Assembly (NCBI RefSeq): GCF_026626335.1
Contig: NZ_JAPNTZ010000012.1
Coordinates: forward strand, 1 to 64,000
Direction of reading: 5' to 3'
DNA length: 64,000 nt
Source of the DNA: Paractinoplanes pyxinae
GTDB taxonomy: Bacteria > Actinomycetota > Actinomycetes > Mycobacteriales > Micromonosporaceae
Shown here: piece after piece, positions 8,501 through 17,503 of the stretch
How the letters are laid out: each line of letters opens with the position of its first letter
How positions within the stretch are numbered: position 1 is the first letter of the stretch
Notes under the pieces: generated by a model
Database searches by the model: none
What the model saw: only the letters and a program-made list of their open reading frames with translations
Told to the model about the DNA's origin: nothing
Translations under genes and position numbers: made by a program

Positions 8501-9804
8501 GATTCGACGACATGACCGAGGCGATCGGCAACACCCCGCTGGTCCGCATCGATCCGGCCGTCCACGGTCTGCGCAACATCGACCTGTACGCCAAGATGGA
8601 GCTGCTCAATCCGTTCGGCTCGCTCAAAGACCGGGCGGCCTGGCAGATGGCCCGCCCGCTGCTGGCCGGCGCGGCCGAGCGCGGCGACACGGTGGTCGAG
8701 CTCTCGAGCGGCAACACGGCCAAGGCGCTCGCCATGATCGCGGGACTGCACGGGCTGCGCTTCAAGAGCGTCACCAACCGCATGAAGGTGCCCGAGATCA
8801 AAGACCTCCTGCTGCTGCTCGGGGCCGAGATCGAAGAGCTGCCGGGCCAGGCCGAATGCCTCGACCCGAGCGACACCGAGGACCCGCTCGCGCGCATGCA
8901 CCGCACGCTGACCAGCAACGGCAGCGGCTACGTGCACACCGACCAGTACTTCAACGAGCGCAACGTCGAGGCTCATCTGCACGGCACCGGGCCCGAGATC
9001 ATCAAGGACCTCGACGGGCGGGCGCCGGACTACTTCATCGCCTGCGTGGGCACCGCCGGGTCGTCGACCGGGGTGGCCCGGGCGTTGCGGCAACACGCTC
9101 CCGACGTACGGGTCATCGGCCTGGTCGCCGCGAAGAGCGACTTCATCCCCGGCATCCGGACGATCGACGAGGTGCACGAGGTCGGGCTGTTCGAGCCGGG
9201 CGTCTACGACACGGTCGAGACGATCACCGCCGACGACGCCATCGACGGGCTGCTGACGCTGGTCCGCCGGTGCGGCACGCCGGCCGGGCCGACCGGCGGG
9301 GGCGCCTTCCACGGCGCCGTCCGTCACCTGCGGGCGATCGACGGCGGCCTGACCGAACGCCGTACGGCCGTCTTCATCGTCTGCGACCGGGTCGAGAGCT
9401 ATTTGTCGTACGTACGAGAGAGGCGTCCCGGGTTGTTCGGGCGCCCGGCCAAGCGGCACGACGTCCGCACGCTGACGGAAGCCGAGGTGGCCGACGCACC
9501 CACGGTGGAGATCGACGAGGCCCTGCGGTGGCCCGGCCTGGTGGTCGACCTGCGCAGTCCGTACGCGTTCCAGGCCCTGCACATCGACGGCTCGATCAAC
9601 ATCGTCGACGAGTTGTTCGCCGAACTGCTCCACGGTGGACTGCCGTTCAGCCGCCGGCAGCCGGTGCTGCTGGTGTGCCCGGTCGGCGAGAAGTCGGCCC
9701 GCTACGCCGCGCTGCTGACCCGGATGGGACACCCCTCGGTGCGCTCGCTGGCCGGCGGCATCATCGCCTGGCGCGACGCCGGCGCGCGGCTGGTGCGTGA
9801 CTGA
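8497..9804 (+). CDS. Cysteine synthase-like PLP enzyme fused to C-terminal rhodanese
   Basis: 435 aa from ATG 8497 with GGAGG upstream, overlapping the previous stop by 4 nt. Residues 1-310 form a fold-type II PLP domain: IGNTPLVRID at 10-19, PLP lysine in NPFGSLKDRAA (K44), SSGNTAKALA for substrate binding, and VGTAGSSTG for phosphate binding. Residues 335-435 form a rhodanese domain with an active-site loop CPVGEKSARYAA (cysteine about 394) and a DLRSPYAF entry motif. PLP-beta enzymes of this type swap a leaving group on serine or cysteine derivatives for a nucleophile; rhodaneses carry persulfide sulfur. The fusion suggests that sulfur is handed directly between the two sites. Confidence 0.88.
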   Translation: MRFDDMTEAIGNTPLVRIDPAVHGLRNIDLYAKMELLNPFGSLKDRAAWQMARPLLAGAAERGDTVVELSSGNTAKALAMIAGLHGLRFKSVTNRMKVPEIKDLLLLLGAEIEELPGQAECLDPSDTEDPLARMHRTLTSNGSGYVHTDQYFNERNVEAHLHGTGPEIIKDLDGRAPDYFIACVGTAGSSTGVARALRQHAPDVRVIGLVAAKSDFIPGIRTIDEVHEVGLFEPGVYDTVETITADDAIDGLLTLVRRCGTPAGPTGGGAFHGAVRHLRAIDGGLTERRTAVFIVCDRVESYLSYVRERRPGLFGRPAKRHDVRTLTEAEVADAPTVEIDEALRWPGLVVDLRSPYAFQALHIDGSINIVDELFAELLHGGLPFSRRQPVLLVCPVGEKSARYAALLTRMGHPSVRSLAGGIIAWRDAGARLVRD

Positions 9805-10970
9805 TGACGCTCGCCCTCGACCTCGACGTCCGCTCCCAGTTCCCCCAGCTGGTCGCCCACCCCGACGTCGCCTACCTCGACAGCGCGGCCACCGCCCAGA
9901 AGCCGCAGGCCGTCCTGGACGCGGTGGTGGCCTATCTGAGCAGTGAGAACGCCAATGCCGCGCGAGGCACCTATCCGTGGGCCAACCGCACCACGGCCCG
10001 CATCGCGCAGACCCGCGACCAGGTGCGCCGGTTCCTCGACGACGCGTCACCGGCCACGTCCGGCGTGCACTTCGTCAGCGGCACCACCGAGGGGCTGCGG
10101 TCGGTCGCGCTCGACTGGCTGCCCACGGTGCTGAGCGACGGCGACGAGATCATCGTGCCCTTCGCCGACCACAGCGCGAACCTGGTGCCCTGGCTGGACG
10201 CGGCCGAAATGCTGCGGCGGCAGGGTACGCGAGTGGTGGTACGGCCGACGCCGTACGACGAGGCGCACGACTACGACGTGGGCCGGCTGCCCGTCGGCCC
10301 GCGTACCCGGCTGATCGCGGCCACCCACGTGCATCACGTCTACGGCAACGACATGAATGTGCACCGCCTGCGCGCGGCGGCCGGCCCCGAGGTCGCCATC
10401 TGCCTGGATGCGGCCCAGAGCTTCGGTCACCTTCCCCTTTCGGTACGGGAGTTGGATGTGGACTTCGTCGTCTTCTCGGGCCACAAGGCCATGGCGTTGC
10501 CGGGCGTCGGGGCGGTGTGGGCGCGCAACCGGCGGGGCCCCGCCTTCACCCCGGGCGGCTGGAACGGCACGCCCAACACCGCCGGAATCGTGAGCCTCGC
10601 CGCCGCCATGGACTGGCTCTCGTCCGTGGGCCTGTCGCGCATCTCGTCGTCGATCGTCGCGCTGGGCGCCCGGCTGACGGCGGGGCTCGCCACCATGCCC
10701 AGCTACGAGGTGCTGGGCTGCCAGGACAGCCTGGCCGCGGGATCGCCGGTGCAGCGCCGGCACGGCATCGTGACCTTCCGGCATCGCGAGATCGACTCCA
10801 ACGACCTCGGCTTCATCCTGGCCGCGGACGGTCTGCTGGTCCGCGCCGACGGCCACTGCCAGGGCACGCAGGGCGAGAAGACCTCTTCCGTACGCGTGAG
10901 CTTTCAGGTCTATAACACGGCCGAGGAGGTCGACCGCTTGCTCGCCACGCTGTCCGCCCTCGAGTCCTAG
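9804..10970 (+). CDS. SufS/CsdA-like class V PLP enzyme (cysteine desulfurase family)
   Basis: 388 aa. ATG 9804 shares its A with the stop of the previous gene (TGATG). The N-terminal YLDSAATAQKPQAVLDAV is typical of SufS-like proteins. The PLP lysine is in VVFSGHKAM (K228), and VRADGHCQG (C352) matches the RxGHHC loop carrying the persulfide cysteine in group II desulfurases. The family takes sulfur from cysteine as enzyme-bound persulfide, or removes selenium or sulfinate. With a rhodanese fused to the preceding enzyme, a sulfur relay is plausible. No suf scaffold or transporter genes are nearby, so this looks like a specialised rather than housekeeping desulfurase. Confidence 0.88.
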   Translation: MTLALDLDVRSQFPQLVAHPDVAYLDSAATAQKPQAVLDAVVAYLSSENANAARGTYPWANRTTARIAQTRDQVRRFLDDASPATSGVHFVSGTTEGLRSVALDWLPTVLSDGDEIIVPFADHSANLVPWLDAAEMLRRQGTRVVVRPTPYDEAHDYDVGRLPVGPRTRLIAATHVHHVYGNDMNVHRLRAAAGPEVAICLDAAQSFGHLPLSVRELDVDFVVFSGHKAMALPGVGAVWARNRRGPAFTPGGWNGTPNTAGIVSLAAAMDWLSSVGLSRISSSIVALGARLTAGLATMPSYEVLGCQDSLAAGSPVQRRHGIVTFRHREIDSNDLGFILAADGLLVRADGHCQGTQGEKTSSVRVSFQVYNTAEEVDRLLATLSALES

Positions 10971-10995
10971 CGAAAGCTCACCCATCCTGTTAGAA

Positions 10996-11754
10996 ATGGT
11001 TGTCGTTTTCGATCACACCGAGGATGGGTTCATGCTCGCGCTCGACTCCGCCCGCCGGCGCACGGCCTGGGACGAGGTGATGACCGGCTTCGTGCCTGGC
11101 CTGGCCACGCTGGAGGCCGCCATCGGCACCGCGACCGAGTCGGTGCTGGGCCGGCCGCCCCGCCGCGTCCTCGACCTGGGCGGCGGCCCCGGAGTGGTGG
11201 CCTCGCGGATGGCCGACCGGTGGCCCGGCGCCCGGGTGACGCTGATCGACATCGACCCGGTGCTGCTGGCCCTGGCTCGCGACGGGGCGAGCCCGGCCGT
11301 CACCGTCCTCGACGCCGATCTGGGCGAGCCCGAATGGGCCGACCCGGCCGGCACCGGCTATGACCTGGCCACCGCGTTGATGACCGTCCACTATCTACGC
11401 CCCGAGCGGATCCGGGCCCTCTACCGCCGCTGCCGCCAGGCCCTCGATCCGGGCGGCCTGCTGGTGGTGGCCGACCTGATGCCCGACGACGGCCTGCCCA
11501 CGGTTTCGGCCGCCCTCAACCCGGCCCCGGGCGAGGCCGCGGCCGAACTGGCCTGGGCCCAGTGGTGGGGCGAGGCCACCGCCGCCTTCGGCGACCTCAT
11601 GGCCACGCGGGCCGCGGTCTTCCGCGACCGCCCCGCCGCCAACTTCGCCGGCTCGGTCGGCTGGCACATCGCCGCCGCCCGCGCCGCCGGTTTCCGTGAG
11701 GCCGGCATTCTCTGGCGCGACGGCCGCCACGCCGCCCTGGCCGCCCTGGCCTGA
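10996..11754 (+). CDS. SAM-dependent class I methyltransferase
   Basis: 252 aa from ATG 10996; an ATG at 11032 with GAGGATGG upstream is an alternative, but the FDHTEDGFM segment upstream of it is typical of the family, so I keep the longer start. Motif I is VLDLGGGPGVVA (about 56-67), the acidic end of beta-2 is TLIDIDP, and ALMTVHYL and GGLLVVADLMP match later motifs. It lies 25 nt downstream of the class V PLP enzyme on the same strand and is probably in the same operon, perhaps modifying the product of the PLP enzymes. The substrate is unknown. Confidence 0.82.
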   Translation: MVVVFDHTEDGFMLALDSARRRTAWDEVMTGFVPGLATLEAAIGTATESVLGRPPRRVLDLGGGPGVVASRMADRWPGARVTLIDIDPVLLALARDGASPAVTVLDADLGEPEWADPAGTGYDLATALMTVHYLRPERIRALYRRCRQALDPGGLLVVADLMPDDGLPTVSAALNPAPGEAAAELAWAQWWGEATAAFGDLMATRAAVFRDRPAANFAGSVGWHIAAARAAGFREAGILWRDGRHAALAALA

Positions 11755-11755
11755 C

Positions 11756-12271
11756 CTAACGCATGCCGAGCCACTGGTCGGCGTCCCACGCGCGGAAACG
11801 CTCGACCTCGGTGAACCCCAGCTTCTCGGCGAGGCGCATCGAGGCCACGTTCGCGGTCTGGGTGGCCAGCACCACCGGCTCGCCGGGCAGGACACTGTCG
11901 AACCAGTCGAGCGCCGCCGCGCACGCCTCGGCGGCGTACCCGAAACCCCACGCGCGCGGCAGGAACAGGTAGCCGAGGTCGACCTTGCCGACGGCAGCCG
12001 GGCGGTGCCGGGAGGCCCGCCGGAGCAGGACCTGGCCGATCATTGCCCCGCCGAGCTCGACGACGAAGCTCCCGGGCCACTGCTCGGGCACCTCGGGCAG
12101 TTCCCGCTCGAGCACATCGTGAGGGCGAGGGCCGCCCAGGTAAGTGTGGACCTCGGGCGACGCCAGCAGCTCGATGAACTGTGGACGGTCCCGCGCCTCG
12201 GACCCGCGAAGCACAAGCCTCTCGGTCCGGATCGGGGTCGGCGGCCAGGCGACGGGTCCAAGTTCAGTCAT
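11756..12271 (-). CDS. GNAT-family N-acetyltransferase (RimJ/RimL type)
   Basis: 171 aa from ATG 12271. A longer open frame continues upstream for over 600 codons but is only the shadow of the opposing secreted-protein gene. The sequence begins TPIRTERLVLRG, typical of RimJ/RimL-like GNAT proteins, with DLGYLFLPRAWGFGYAAEA forming the acetyl-CoA loop (Q/RxxGxA region) and TANVASMRLAEKLGF the C-terminal motif. It is convergent with the methyltransferase, with 1 nt between stops. The acceptor (protein N-terminus or small amine) cannot be told. Confidence 0.85.
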   Translation of the reverse strand: MTELGPVAWPPTPIRTERLVLRGSEARDRPQFIELLASPEVHTYLGGPRPHDVLERELPEVPEQWPGSFVVELGGAMIGQVLLRRASRHRPAAVGKVDLGYLFLPRAWGFGYAAEACAAALDWFDSVLPGEPVVLATQTANVASMRLAEKLGFTEVERFRAWDADQWLGMR

Positions 12272-12376
12272 GGCGACAGCTAACCAACCGCGATCCACAA
12301 AAGTTGATCTTTTCCCGTACGATGTCGCTCCGCGTCCCGGGTCGCCGGGCGCGCGATATCGGGGAGCACCATCAGC

Positions 12377-14362
12377 ATGCACAAATTTCGCCATGCCCTC
12401 ACGGCTGTGATCGTGACGGGTTCGGCCGCGGTCGTCGTGGCCGCCGGCCCCGCTTCTTCTGCTGCCGCCGCCACCGTGGCCACCAACTCCAAGTTCGTGC
12501 CCATCGCATCGGTCAGCGACATGCTGGTCAACCCGGCCCGCAAGCGGGTGCTGATCGCCGACGGCCAGAACGGTCGCCTGATCGCCGCCGACTACAACGG
12601 CTCGTTGTACAACCTCGTGACCGGCCTGCCCGGCATCGGCGGCCTGGCCCTGTCGGCCGACTCGGCGACGCTGTACGCCGCGGTGGCCAAGCGGAACGCC
12701 ATCGTCGCCTTCGACACCGCGACCATGGCCGAGACGAAGCAGTACCCCCTGCCCAGCATCGCCCAGCCGAAGACGCTGGCCCGAGTCGGCGGAACGCTCT
12801 ACTTCGGCTACTCCGGTGACCCCGAGGTGACCTCCGGCGGCAATTTCGGATCGCTGAACCTGACCACGGGCGCGGTCACGGGCGGGCTGCACAAGGGCAG
12901 CATCCACGACGCGCCGCAGCTGCTGACCGCGCCCGGGACATCGGGCCGGCTGGTCCTGGTCGACCGGTCGAGCAACGCCACGACCGGCGGCAACATGTTC
13001 GTCTACGACGTCTCGGGCAGCACCCCGGCGCTGACGGCGAGCGAAACCACCGGCGCCGGCTTCGTCCGCGACGCCGCGCTCAGCACCGACGGTTCGACGA
13101 TCACGGCCGTCGGTTCGCCCTGCCGGACCTTCGTCGCCCCCGTCGCGAACCCGCATCAGCGGACCGACGCGTACGAGCAGCTCTGCGACGGGACGACTGT
13201 CGACATCGACCAGGACGACGACCGGGTCGCGCTCGGCTACGGCAGCACCCTGTCGGTCTATCCGGCCGGCTCGTCGACGGCGGAGCAGAGTTACACCTTG
13301 CCGGCCGTCCGCACCGGTGACGCGCCGGACTTGCTCGACGCGGTCGTCTCCGAGCCGGGTGGGCCGCGGCTCTTCGCGGTCAGCCACAACGCGCGCAGCG
13401 AGTTCCACCTGTGGGCGCTCAACCAGCCACCGAAGATCGTTCCGGTGATCACGCTGACCGCGCCGGCAACCTCCCCGTACGGCAGTCCCGTGACGATCAC
13501 CGGCACGATCACCGGCGTGCCGGCCGGAACGACTCTCTTCGTCCACCGCGACGGCCCGACGTCGTCGCAGGGGCTGCCGCAGGCCGTTGTCGACGCCGAG
13601 GGCCGGTTCACCGTCACCGACACGGTCAAGTCCGGCGGCGACACGATCTACTCGTTCTCGTACATGGAAACCAACACGATCGCCTCCGCCCAGGCCAAGG
13701 TCACGGTCGCGATCGGCAAGGCGCCGGTGACGCTGTCGGTGTACCCGGCCAGCGCGACCGTCGCCTACGCCAAGCACACCATCGTCAACGTCAAGGTCAG
13801 TGGAGGTCTGGTGCCGGGCGAGGTGGTCGAGATCTGGTCCGACCCGTACGGCGCCGACCTGCCACCCAAGCTGGTCCACCGCGAGTCGGTGAGCGCCAGC
13901 CGCGGCGTCGGCACGGTGATCGTCCCGACGCGCAACCTCGGCCTGACGGTCAAATACCTCGGCACGGCCGCGACCGCCCCGGCCTCGGCCCGGGCGTTCA
14001 TCTACTCCAAGGTCGCGGCCTCGACGACTACCTCGCGGCAGTACAAGACGGCGAACATCGGCTCGGTCTCGTACATCCACTTCCGCAACACGGTGAACCC
14101 CTACTTCACCACCACGATGACCGCGAATCCCGGCCGCAAGGCCCGCCTGCTGTTCGAGGTGCACTCGGGCGGCACGTGGAAGCCTTGGAAGACCGTCGAC
14201 ACGTCGCTCAACGCGTCGGGCAAGTCGTACTACACGCTGACCGGGACGCACTCGACCGGCGTCTTCTACCGCGTGCGGCCGGCCTACCTGACCGGCACCT
14301 CGGGCGACAGCCTCAACTACACGACGTACGGCGCGTACCGGTACTTCACCTTCACAAAGTGA
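12377..14362 (+). CDS. Secreted beta-propeller protein with Ig-like repeats
   Basis: 661 aa with a signal peptide (residues 1-32, ending ASSAAAA). Residues 40-350 contain repeated blades such as RKRVLIADGQNGRLIAAD and LYAAVAKRNAIVAFDTAT, suggesting a YVTN/NHL-like propeller. Residues 355-540 hold two Ig-like segments (VITLTAPATSPYGSPVTITG and following), and the last 110 residues form a compact module ending YRYFTFTK. The next gene encodes a close paralog of the Ig-like part and C-terminal module but lacks the propeller. I know no function; cell-surface or extracellular binding is likely. Confidence 0.8.
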   Translation: MHKFRHALTAVIVTGSAAVVVAAGPASSAAAATVATNSKFVPIASVSDMLVNPARKRVLIADGQNGRLIAADYNGSLYNLVTGLPGIGGLALSADSATLYAAVAKRNAIVAFDTATMAETKQYPLPSIAQPKTLARVGGTLYFGYSGDPEVTSGGNFGSLNLTTGAVTGGLHKGSIHDAPQLLTAPGTSGRLVLVDRSSNATTGGNMFVYDVSGSTPALTASETTGAGFVRDAALSTDGSTITAVGSPCRTFVAPVANPHQRTDAYEQLCDGTTVDIDQDDDRVALGYGSTLSVYPAGSSTAEQSYTLPAVRTGDAPDLLDAVVSEPGGPRLFAVSHNARSEFHLWALNQPPKIVPVITLTAPATSPYGSPVTITGTITGVPAGTTLFVHRDGPTSSQGLPQAVVDAEGRFTVTDTVKSGGDTIYSFSYMETNTIASAQAKVTVAIGKAPVTLSVYPASATVAYAKHTIVNVKVSGGLVPGEVVEIWSDPYGADLPPKLVHRESVSASRGVGTVIVPTRNLGLTVKYLGTAATAPASARAFIYSKVAASTTTSRQYKTANIGSVSYIHFRNTVNPYFTTTMTANPGRKARLLFEVHSGGTWKPWKTVDTSLNASGKSYYTLTGTHSTGVFYRVRPAYLTGTSGDSLNYTTYGAYRYFTFTK

Positions 14363-14376
14363 CTCGGGGACTTTTC

Positions 14377-15411
14377 ATGCACAAACTTCGGGTTGTTCTA
14401 GCAGGTGTCATCGCCACCGTCGTGGCAGTGACCGGTGGTGTCGGCCCGGCTGGCGCCGCCGAGTCCGATCCGGTGGTGCCGACCATCTCGCTGGTCTCGA
14501 ACTCGCAGTACTCGTGGTCGAGCCCGATCGGTATACGAGGCAACGCGACACCGGCGTTGCCGGCCGGGGCCGAGATCAGCGTGCGCCGCACCGGCCCGCA
14601 GCCGGGTTCCGAGGTGACACTGCCGACGGTCCGGGCCGGCGCCAACGGGACGTTCGTCGTCAGCGAGCCCGGTCTGCAGGCCGCCGGTGAAGTGACCTAC
14701 ACGGTGTCGTACGCCGGGAACGACGTCCTGGGCGCGGCCACCGCGAGCAGGACGATCCGGATCACCAAGACCGACCTGAGCATGAACGTCGACCCCTACA
14801 TCGCGTACGGCTCGTACAACGCGACCTCGCGGTTCAGCATCCAGCTGGGCGGCCCGCACAAGCCCGGGCAGGTGGTCGAGGTCTACGCCGACCCGTTCGG
14901 CAACGATTTGCCGCCGAAGCTGATCAAGCGAGTCGAGATGCCGGCCAACGGCCAGACCTTCGTGTCGGTCACCGCGACCCGCAGCGTCGGCCTGACCGTG
15001 AACTTCCTCGGCACCGAGCAGTTCAACGCGAAGTCGCGCCGGGCGTGGATCTACACCACGATCCCGGCCTCGCTGGCCGTCACGCGGCAGTACAAGACGG
15101 CCAACCTCGGCACGGTGTCGTACGCCCACTTCCGTAAGACGGTGAACCCGTACTTCACGACCACGATGAGCACCAAGCCCAACTGCCGTCAGCAGCTGCA
15201 GTTCGAGGTGCACTCGGGCGGTCAGTGGAAGAAGTGGAAGAACGTCGACGCGTCGCTCAACTCGGCCGGCAAGTCGTACTACACGCTCACCGGCACGCAT
15301 TCGACGGGCGTCTTCTACCGGGTGCGCGCCGCCTACATCCCGGGCATCTCGCTCGACAACGTCAACTACACGACCTACACCCCGTACCGCTACTTCACCT
15401 TCACGAAGTAG
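14377..15411 (+). CDS. Secreted Ig-like protein, truncated paralog of preceding gene
   Basis: 344 aa from ATG 14377 with GGGGAC upstream, 14 nt after the preceding stop. Signal peptide at residues 1-27 (VGPAGAAE). Two Ig-like segments are followed by the same C-terminal module as the upstream gene: SRQYKTAN, VNPYFTTTM, FEVHSGG, KSYYTLTGTHSTGVFYRVR and YRYFTFTK are shared almost unchanged. It therefore arose by tandem duplication with loss or gain of the propeller. The last codons also form the left and right arms of a terminator hairpin. Confidence 0.82.
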   Translation: MHKLRVVLAGVIATVVAVTGGVGPAGAAESDPVVPTISLVSNSQYSWSSPIGIRGNATPALPAGAEISVRRTGPQPGSEVTLPTVRAGANGTFVVSEPGLQAAGEVTYTVSYAGNDVLGAATASRTIRITKTDLSMNVDPYIAYGSYNATSRFSIQLGGPHKPGQVVEVYADPFGNDLPPKLIKRVEMPANGQTFVSVTATRSVGLTVNFLGTEQFNAKSRRAWIYTTIPASLAVTRQYKTANLGTVSYAHFRKTVNPYFTTTMSTKPNCRQQLQFEVHSGGQWKKWKNVDASLNSAGKSYYTLTGTHSTGVFYRVRAAYIPGISLDNVNYTTYTPYRYFTFTK

Positions 15412-15421
15412 CGGTACGGGG
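15380..15421. terminator. Perfect 17-bp hairpin embedded in the CDS end, convergent terminator
   Basis: CCCCGTACCGCTACTTC (15380-15396), 8-nt loop, and the exact complement GAAGTAGCGGTACGGGG (15405-15421). The left arm and loop encode the last residues of the secreted protein and the right arm covers its stop. It ends 7 nt before the stop of the convergent PhoX-type gene, so it can serve both transcripts. Confidence 0.75.
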
Positions 15422-15427
15422 CACCGG

Positions 15428-17503
15428 TCAGCTGCCGATCGGGCCGCCGTCGAGGCGCCACGAGACCACCACTGACGGCTTCGCGTAGTCGCCGTCGGGC
15501 CAGGTGGAGACGGGCTTGTCGACGGTGGCGCCGCTGATCTCGCCCGGGTGCTGCACCGCCACGAAGACCGAGCGGTCGTCGCCGGTGATGAACGGGCCGC
15601 AGGTCTCGGCGCCGCGCGGCACGGTGAGGAACTGGCGCAGGTGGCCGCGCTCGGAGCCCTCGATCGGCGTCGCGAAGAGGCCGTCGTTGGTGCCCAGGGC
15701 GTTGCCGTCGGTCGAGATCCACAGGTTGCCGGCGCTGTCGAACGCGACGTTGTCGGGGCACGAGATCGGCGAGACGGCCGTCTTGTCGTACCCGCCGAAG
15801 TAGGTGTCGGCGGCGGCCGGGTCACCGCACACGATCGGCAGGGTCCAGGTGAAGGACTCGCCGGTGTGGTCGCCCTTGTCCTCGGTGATCTCGAAGATGT
15901 GGCCGTGCTTGTTGGCGCTGCGCGGGTTGGCCTCGTCCACGCCCGGGTTGGTGCCGACGGCCCGGTTCGTGTTGTTGGTCATGGCCGCGTAGATCTTGCC
16001 GGTGCGCAGGCTGGGCTGCACGTCCTCGGGACGGTCCATCTTGGTCGCCTTGACCGCGTCGCCGGCCAGGCGGGTGTACGTGAGGATGTCGGCCACGGTC
16101 ATGCCGGGGACGAACGACTTGTTGCCCGACACGAGCTTGGTCCACTTACCCGTACCGTCGAAGGCGCCGTCCGACGGCAGCTTGCCGGTGCCGTCGATCT
16201 CGGCCGCCGCGCTGTCCCCGGTCACCTGGGCGACGTAGAGCGTGCCCGACTCGAGCAGGGTCAGGTTGTGCCGGCGGTCGCCGGGGCGGTACTTCTTCTC
16301 CGACACGAACTTGTAGAGGTAGTCGAAGCGCTCGTCGTCGCCCATGTACGCCACGACGTGCCCGCTCTTGGCCACGATGACGTTGGCGCCCTCGTGCTTG
16401 AAGCGGCCCATCGCGGTGTGCTTGCGCGGCGGGGCGTCCGGGTCGAACGGGTCGACCTCGACGATCCAGCCGAAGCGGTTGGCCTCGTTAGGGTGCTTGG
16501 CCAGGTCGAAGCGCTCCTGAGCCCGCTCCCACTTGCGCGAGCCGCTCGGGTAGCGGGCCGTGGTGGTGATGCCGTAGCGGTTGAGCTTCGGCTTGTCGGC
16601 CTCGGCCACGGCGTCGCCACCGACGAAGTACTGGTTGAAGTTCTCTTCGCCGGAAAGAACGGTGCCCCACGGGGTGACGCCGCCGGCGCAGTTGTTGAGC
16701 GTGCCGATGACCCACTGACCCTTGGGGTCGGCCGCGGTCTTCACCGCCGCCGTGCCGGCCACCGGGCCGGTCAGCTTGAACTTCGTCTCGAGGGCGGTGA
16801 TCCGCTTGTTGTAAGGCAGCCGGTTCTTGCGTACGGGCTTCCACTGCCCGCTGCGGCCGACGCGCTCGATCTCGACCACCGACAGGCCGTGGGCCGCGAT
16901 CGCCACCTTGATCTGTTCCACGGTGAGCGCGTCCAGGCTGGTGAAGCCCGGGAACATCAGCTCCTCGTTGGTGTACTCGTGGTTGACCACGAGCAGCGCG
17001 CGCTCGTCCGAGTTGCCGAACGGCAGCACGCCGACGAAGTCGTTGTTGTAGCCGAACTGCAGCGACTGCCGCTTGGCGGTCTGCTTGTCCAGCTCGAACT
17101 CGGGCGCGCCGGCCACGACCGGGTCGCCCCAGCGGATCACGACGGCCGAGTCGTAGCCGTTGGGCACGATCAGGTTGTCCAGCGTGTTGGGCGGGATCGC
17201 CTTGAAGCTGATCTTCCCGGCCTTGCCGGTGACCTTGGGAGCGGTGGCGACCGGGGCCGGCGCGGCGCTTGCCGGGACCGCCGCGGCAGCCGAGGCGCCA
17301 CTCACTCCGAGGACCAGGGCACCGGCGGCGCCGGCCCGCATCACACCGCGCCGGCTCATCGACGCGTTGACGACATCACCGAGGTACGGGTTGTCCGACG
17401 TGTTGGGCGCCGGGTGGTCGCAAGCGTTGCCGCAGCGGTAAAGACAGGTCATGGCGTCCCGCGAGCCACCACTGTGGCCCAGCAGGGGTAAAAGTCGACG
17501 CAT
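15428..17503 (-). CDS. PhoX-type (DUF839) Tat-exported alkaline phosphatase, copy 1
   Basis: 691 aa from ATG 17503 with AAGGAGAG upstream. The N-terminus LLPLLG, CLYRCGNACDHPAPN and SDNPYLGDV is typical of actinobacterial PhoX proteins and precedes a twin-arginine signal (MSRRGVMRAGAAGALVLG, about 50-67). Mature motifs include GYDSAVVIRWGDP, LLVVNHEYTNEE, GGVTPWGTVLSGEENFNQYF, GWIVEVDPFD and DNVAFDSAGNLWISTDG. The family hydrolyses phosphomonoesters with a calcium/iron centre. A PHO-box-like repeat lies 82 nt upstream, and a 15-bp inverted repeat can pair the ribosome site and start codon with the leader. A paralog lies directly upstream, a tandem duplication. Confidence 0.92.
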   Translation of the reverse strand: MRRLLPLLGHSGGSRDAMTCLYRCGNACDHPAPNTSDNPYLGDVVNASMSRRGVMRAGAAGALVLGVSGASAAAAVPASAAPAPVATAPKVTGKAGKISFKAIPPNTLDNLIVPNGYDSAVVIRWGDPVVAGAPEFELDKQTAKRQSLQFGYNNDFVGVLPFGNSDERALLVVNHEYTNEELMFPGFTSLDALTVEQIKVAIAAHGLSVVEIERVGRSGQWKPVRKNRLPYNKRITALETKFKLTGPVAGTAAVKTAADPKGQWVIGTLNNCAGGVTPWGTVLSGEENFNQYFVGGDAVAEADKPKLNRYGITTTARYPSGSRKWERAQERFDLAKHPNEANRFGWIVEVDPFDPDAPPRKHTAMGRFKHEGANVIVAKSGHVVAYMGDDERFDYLYKFVSEKKYRPGDRRHNLTLLESGTLYVAQVTGDSAAAEIDGTGKLPSDGAFDGTGKWTKLVSGNKSFVPGMTVADILTYTRLAGDAVKATKMDRPEDVQPSLRTGKIYAAMTNNTNRAVGTNPGVDEANPRSANKHGHIFEITEDKGDHTGESFTWTLPIVCGDPAAADTYFGGYDKTAVSPISCPDNVAFDSAGNLWISTDGNALGTNDGLFATPIEGSERGHLRQFLTVPRGAETCGPFITGDDRSVFVAVQHPGEISGATVDKPVSTWPDGDYAKPSVVVSWRLDGGPIGS

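Noticed and set aside
11756..14251. An 831-codon minus-strand open frame
   Set aside because: Only the last 171 codons match GNAT; the rest is the Arg/Val/Gly-rich shadow of the opposing secreted-protein gene.
15548..17491. A 647-codon plus-strand frame opposite PhoX copy 1
   Set aside because: The minus strand has a clear PhoX protein with Tat signal and ribosome site; the plus frame has shadow-type composition and no motif.
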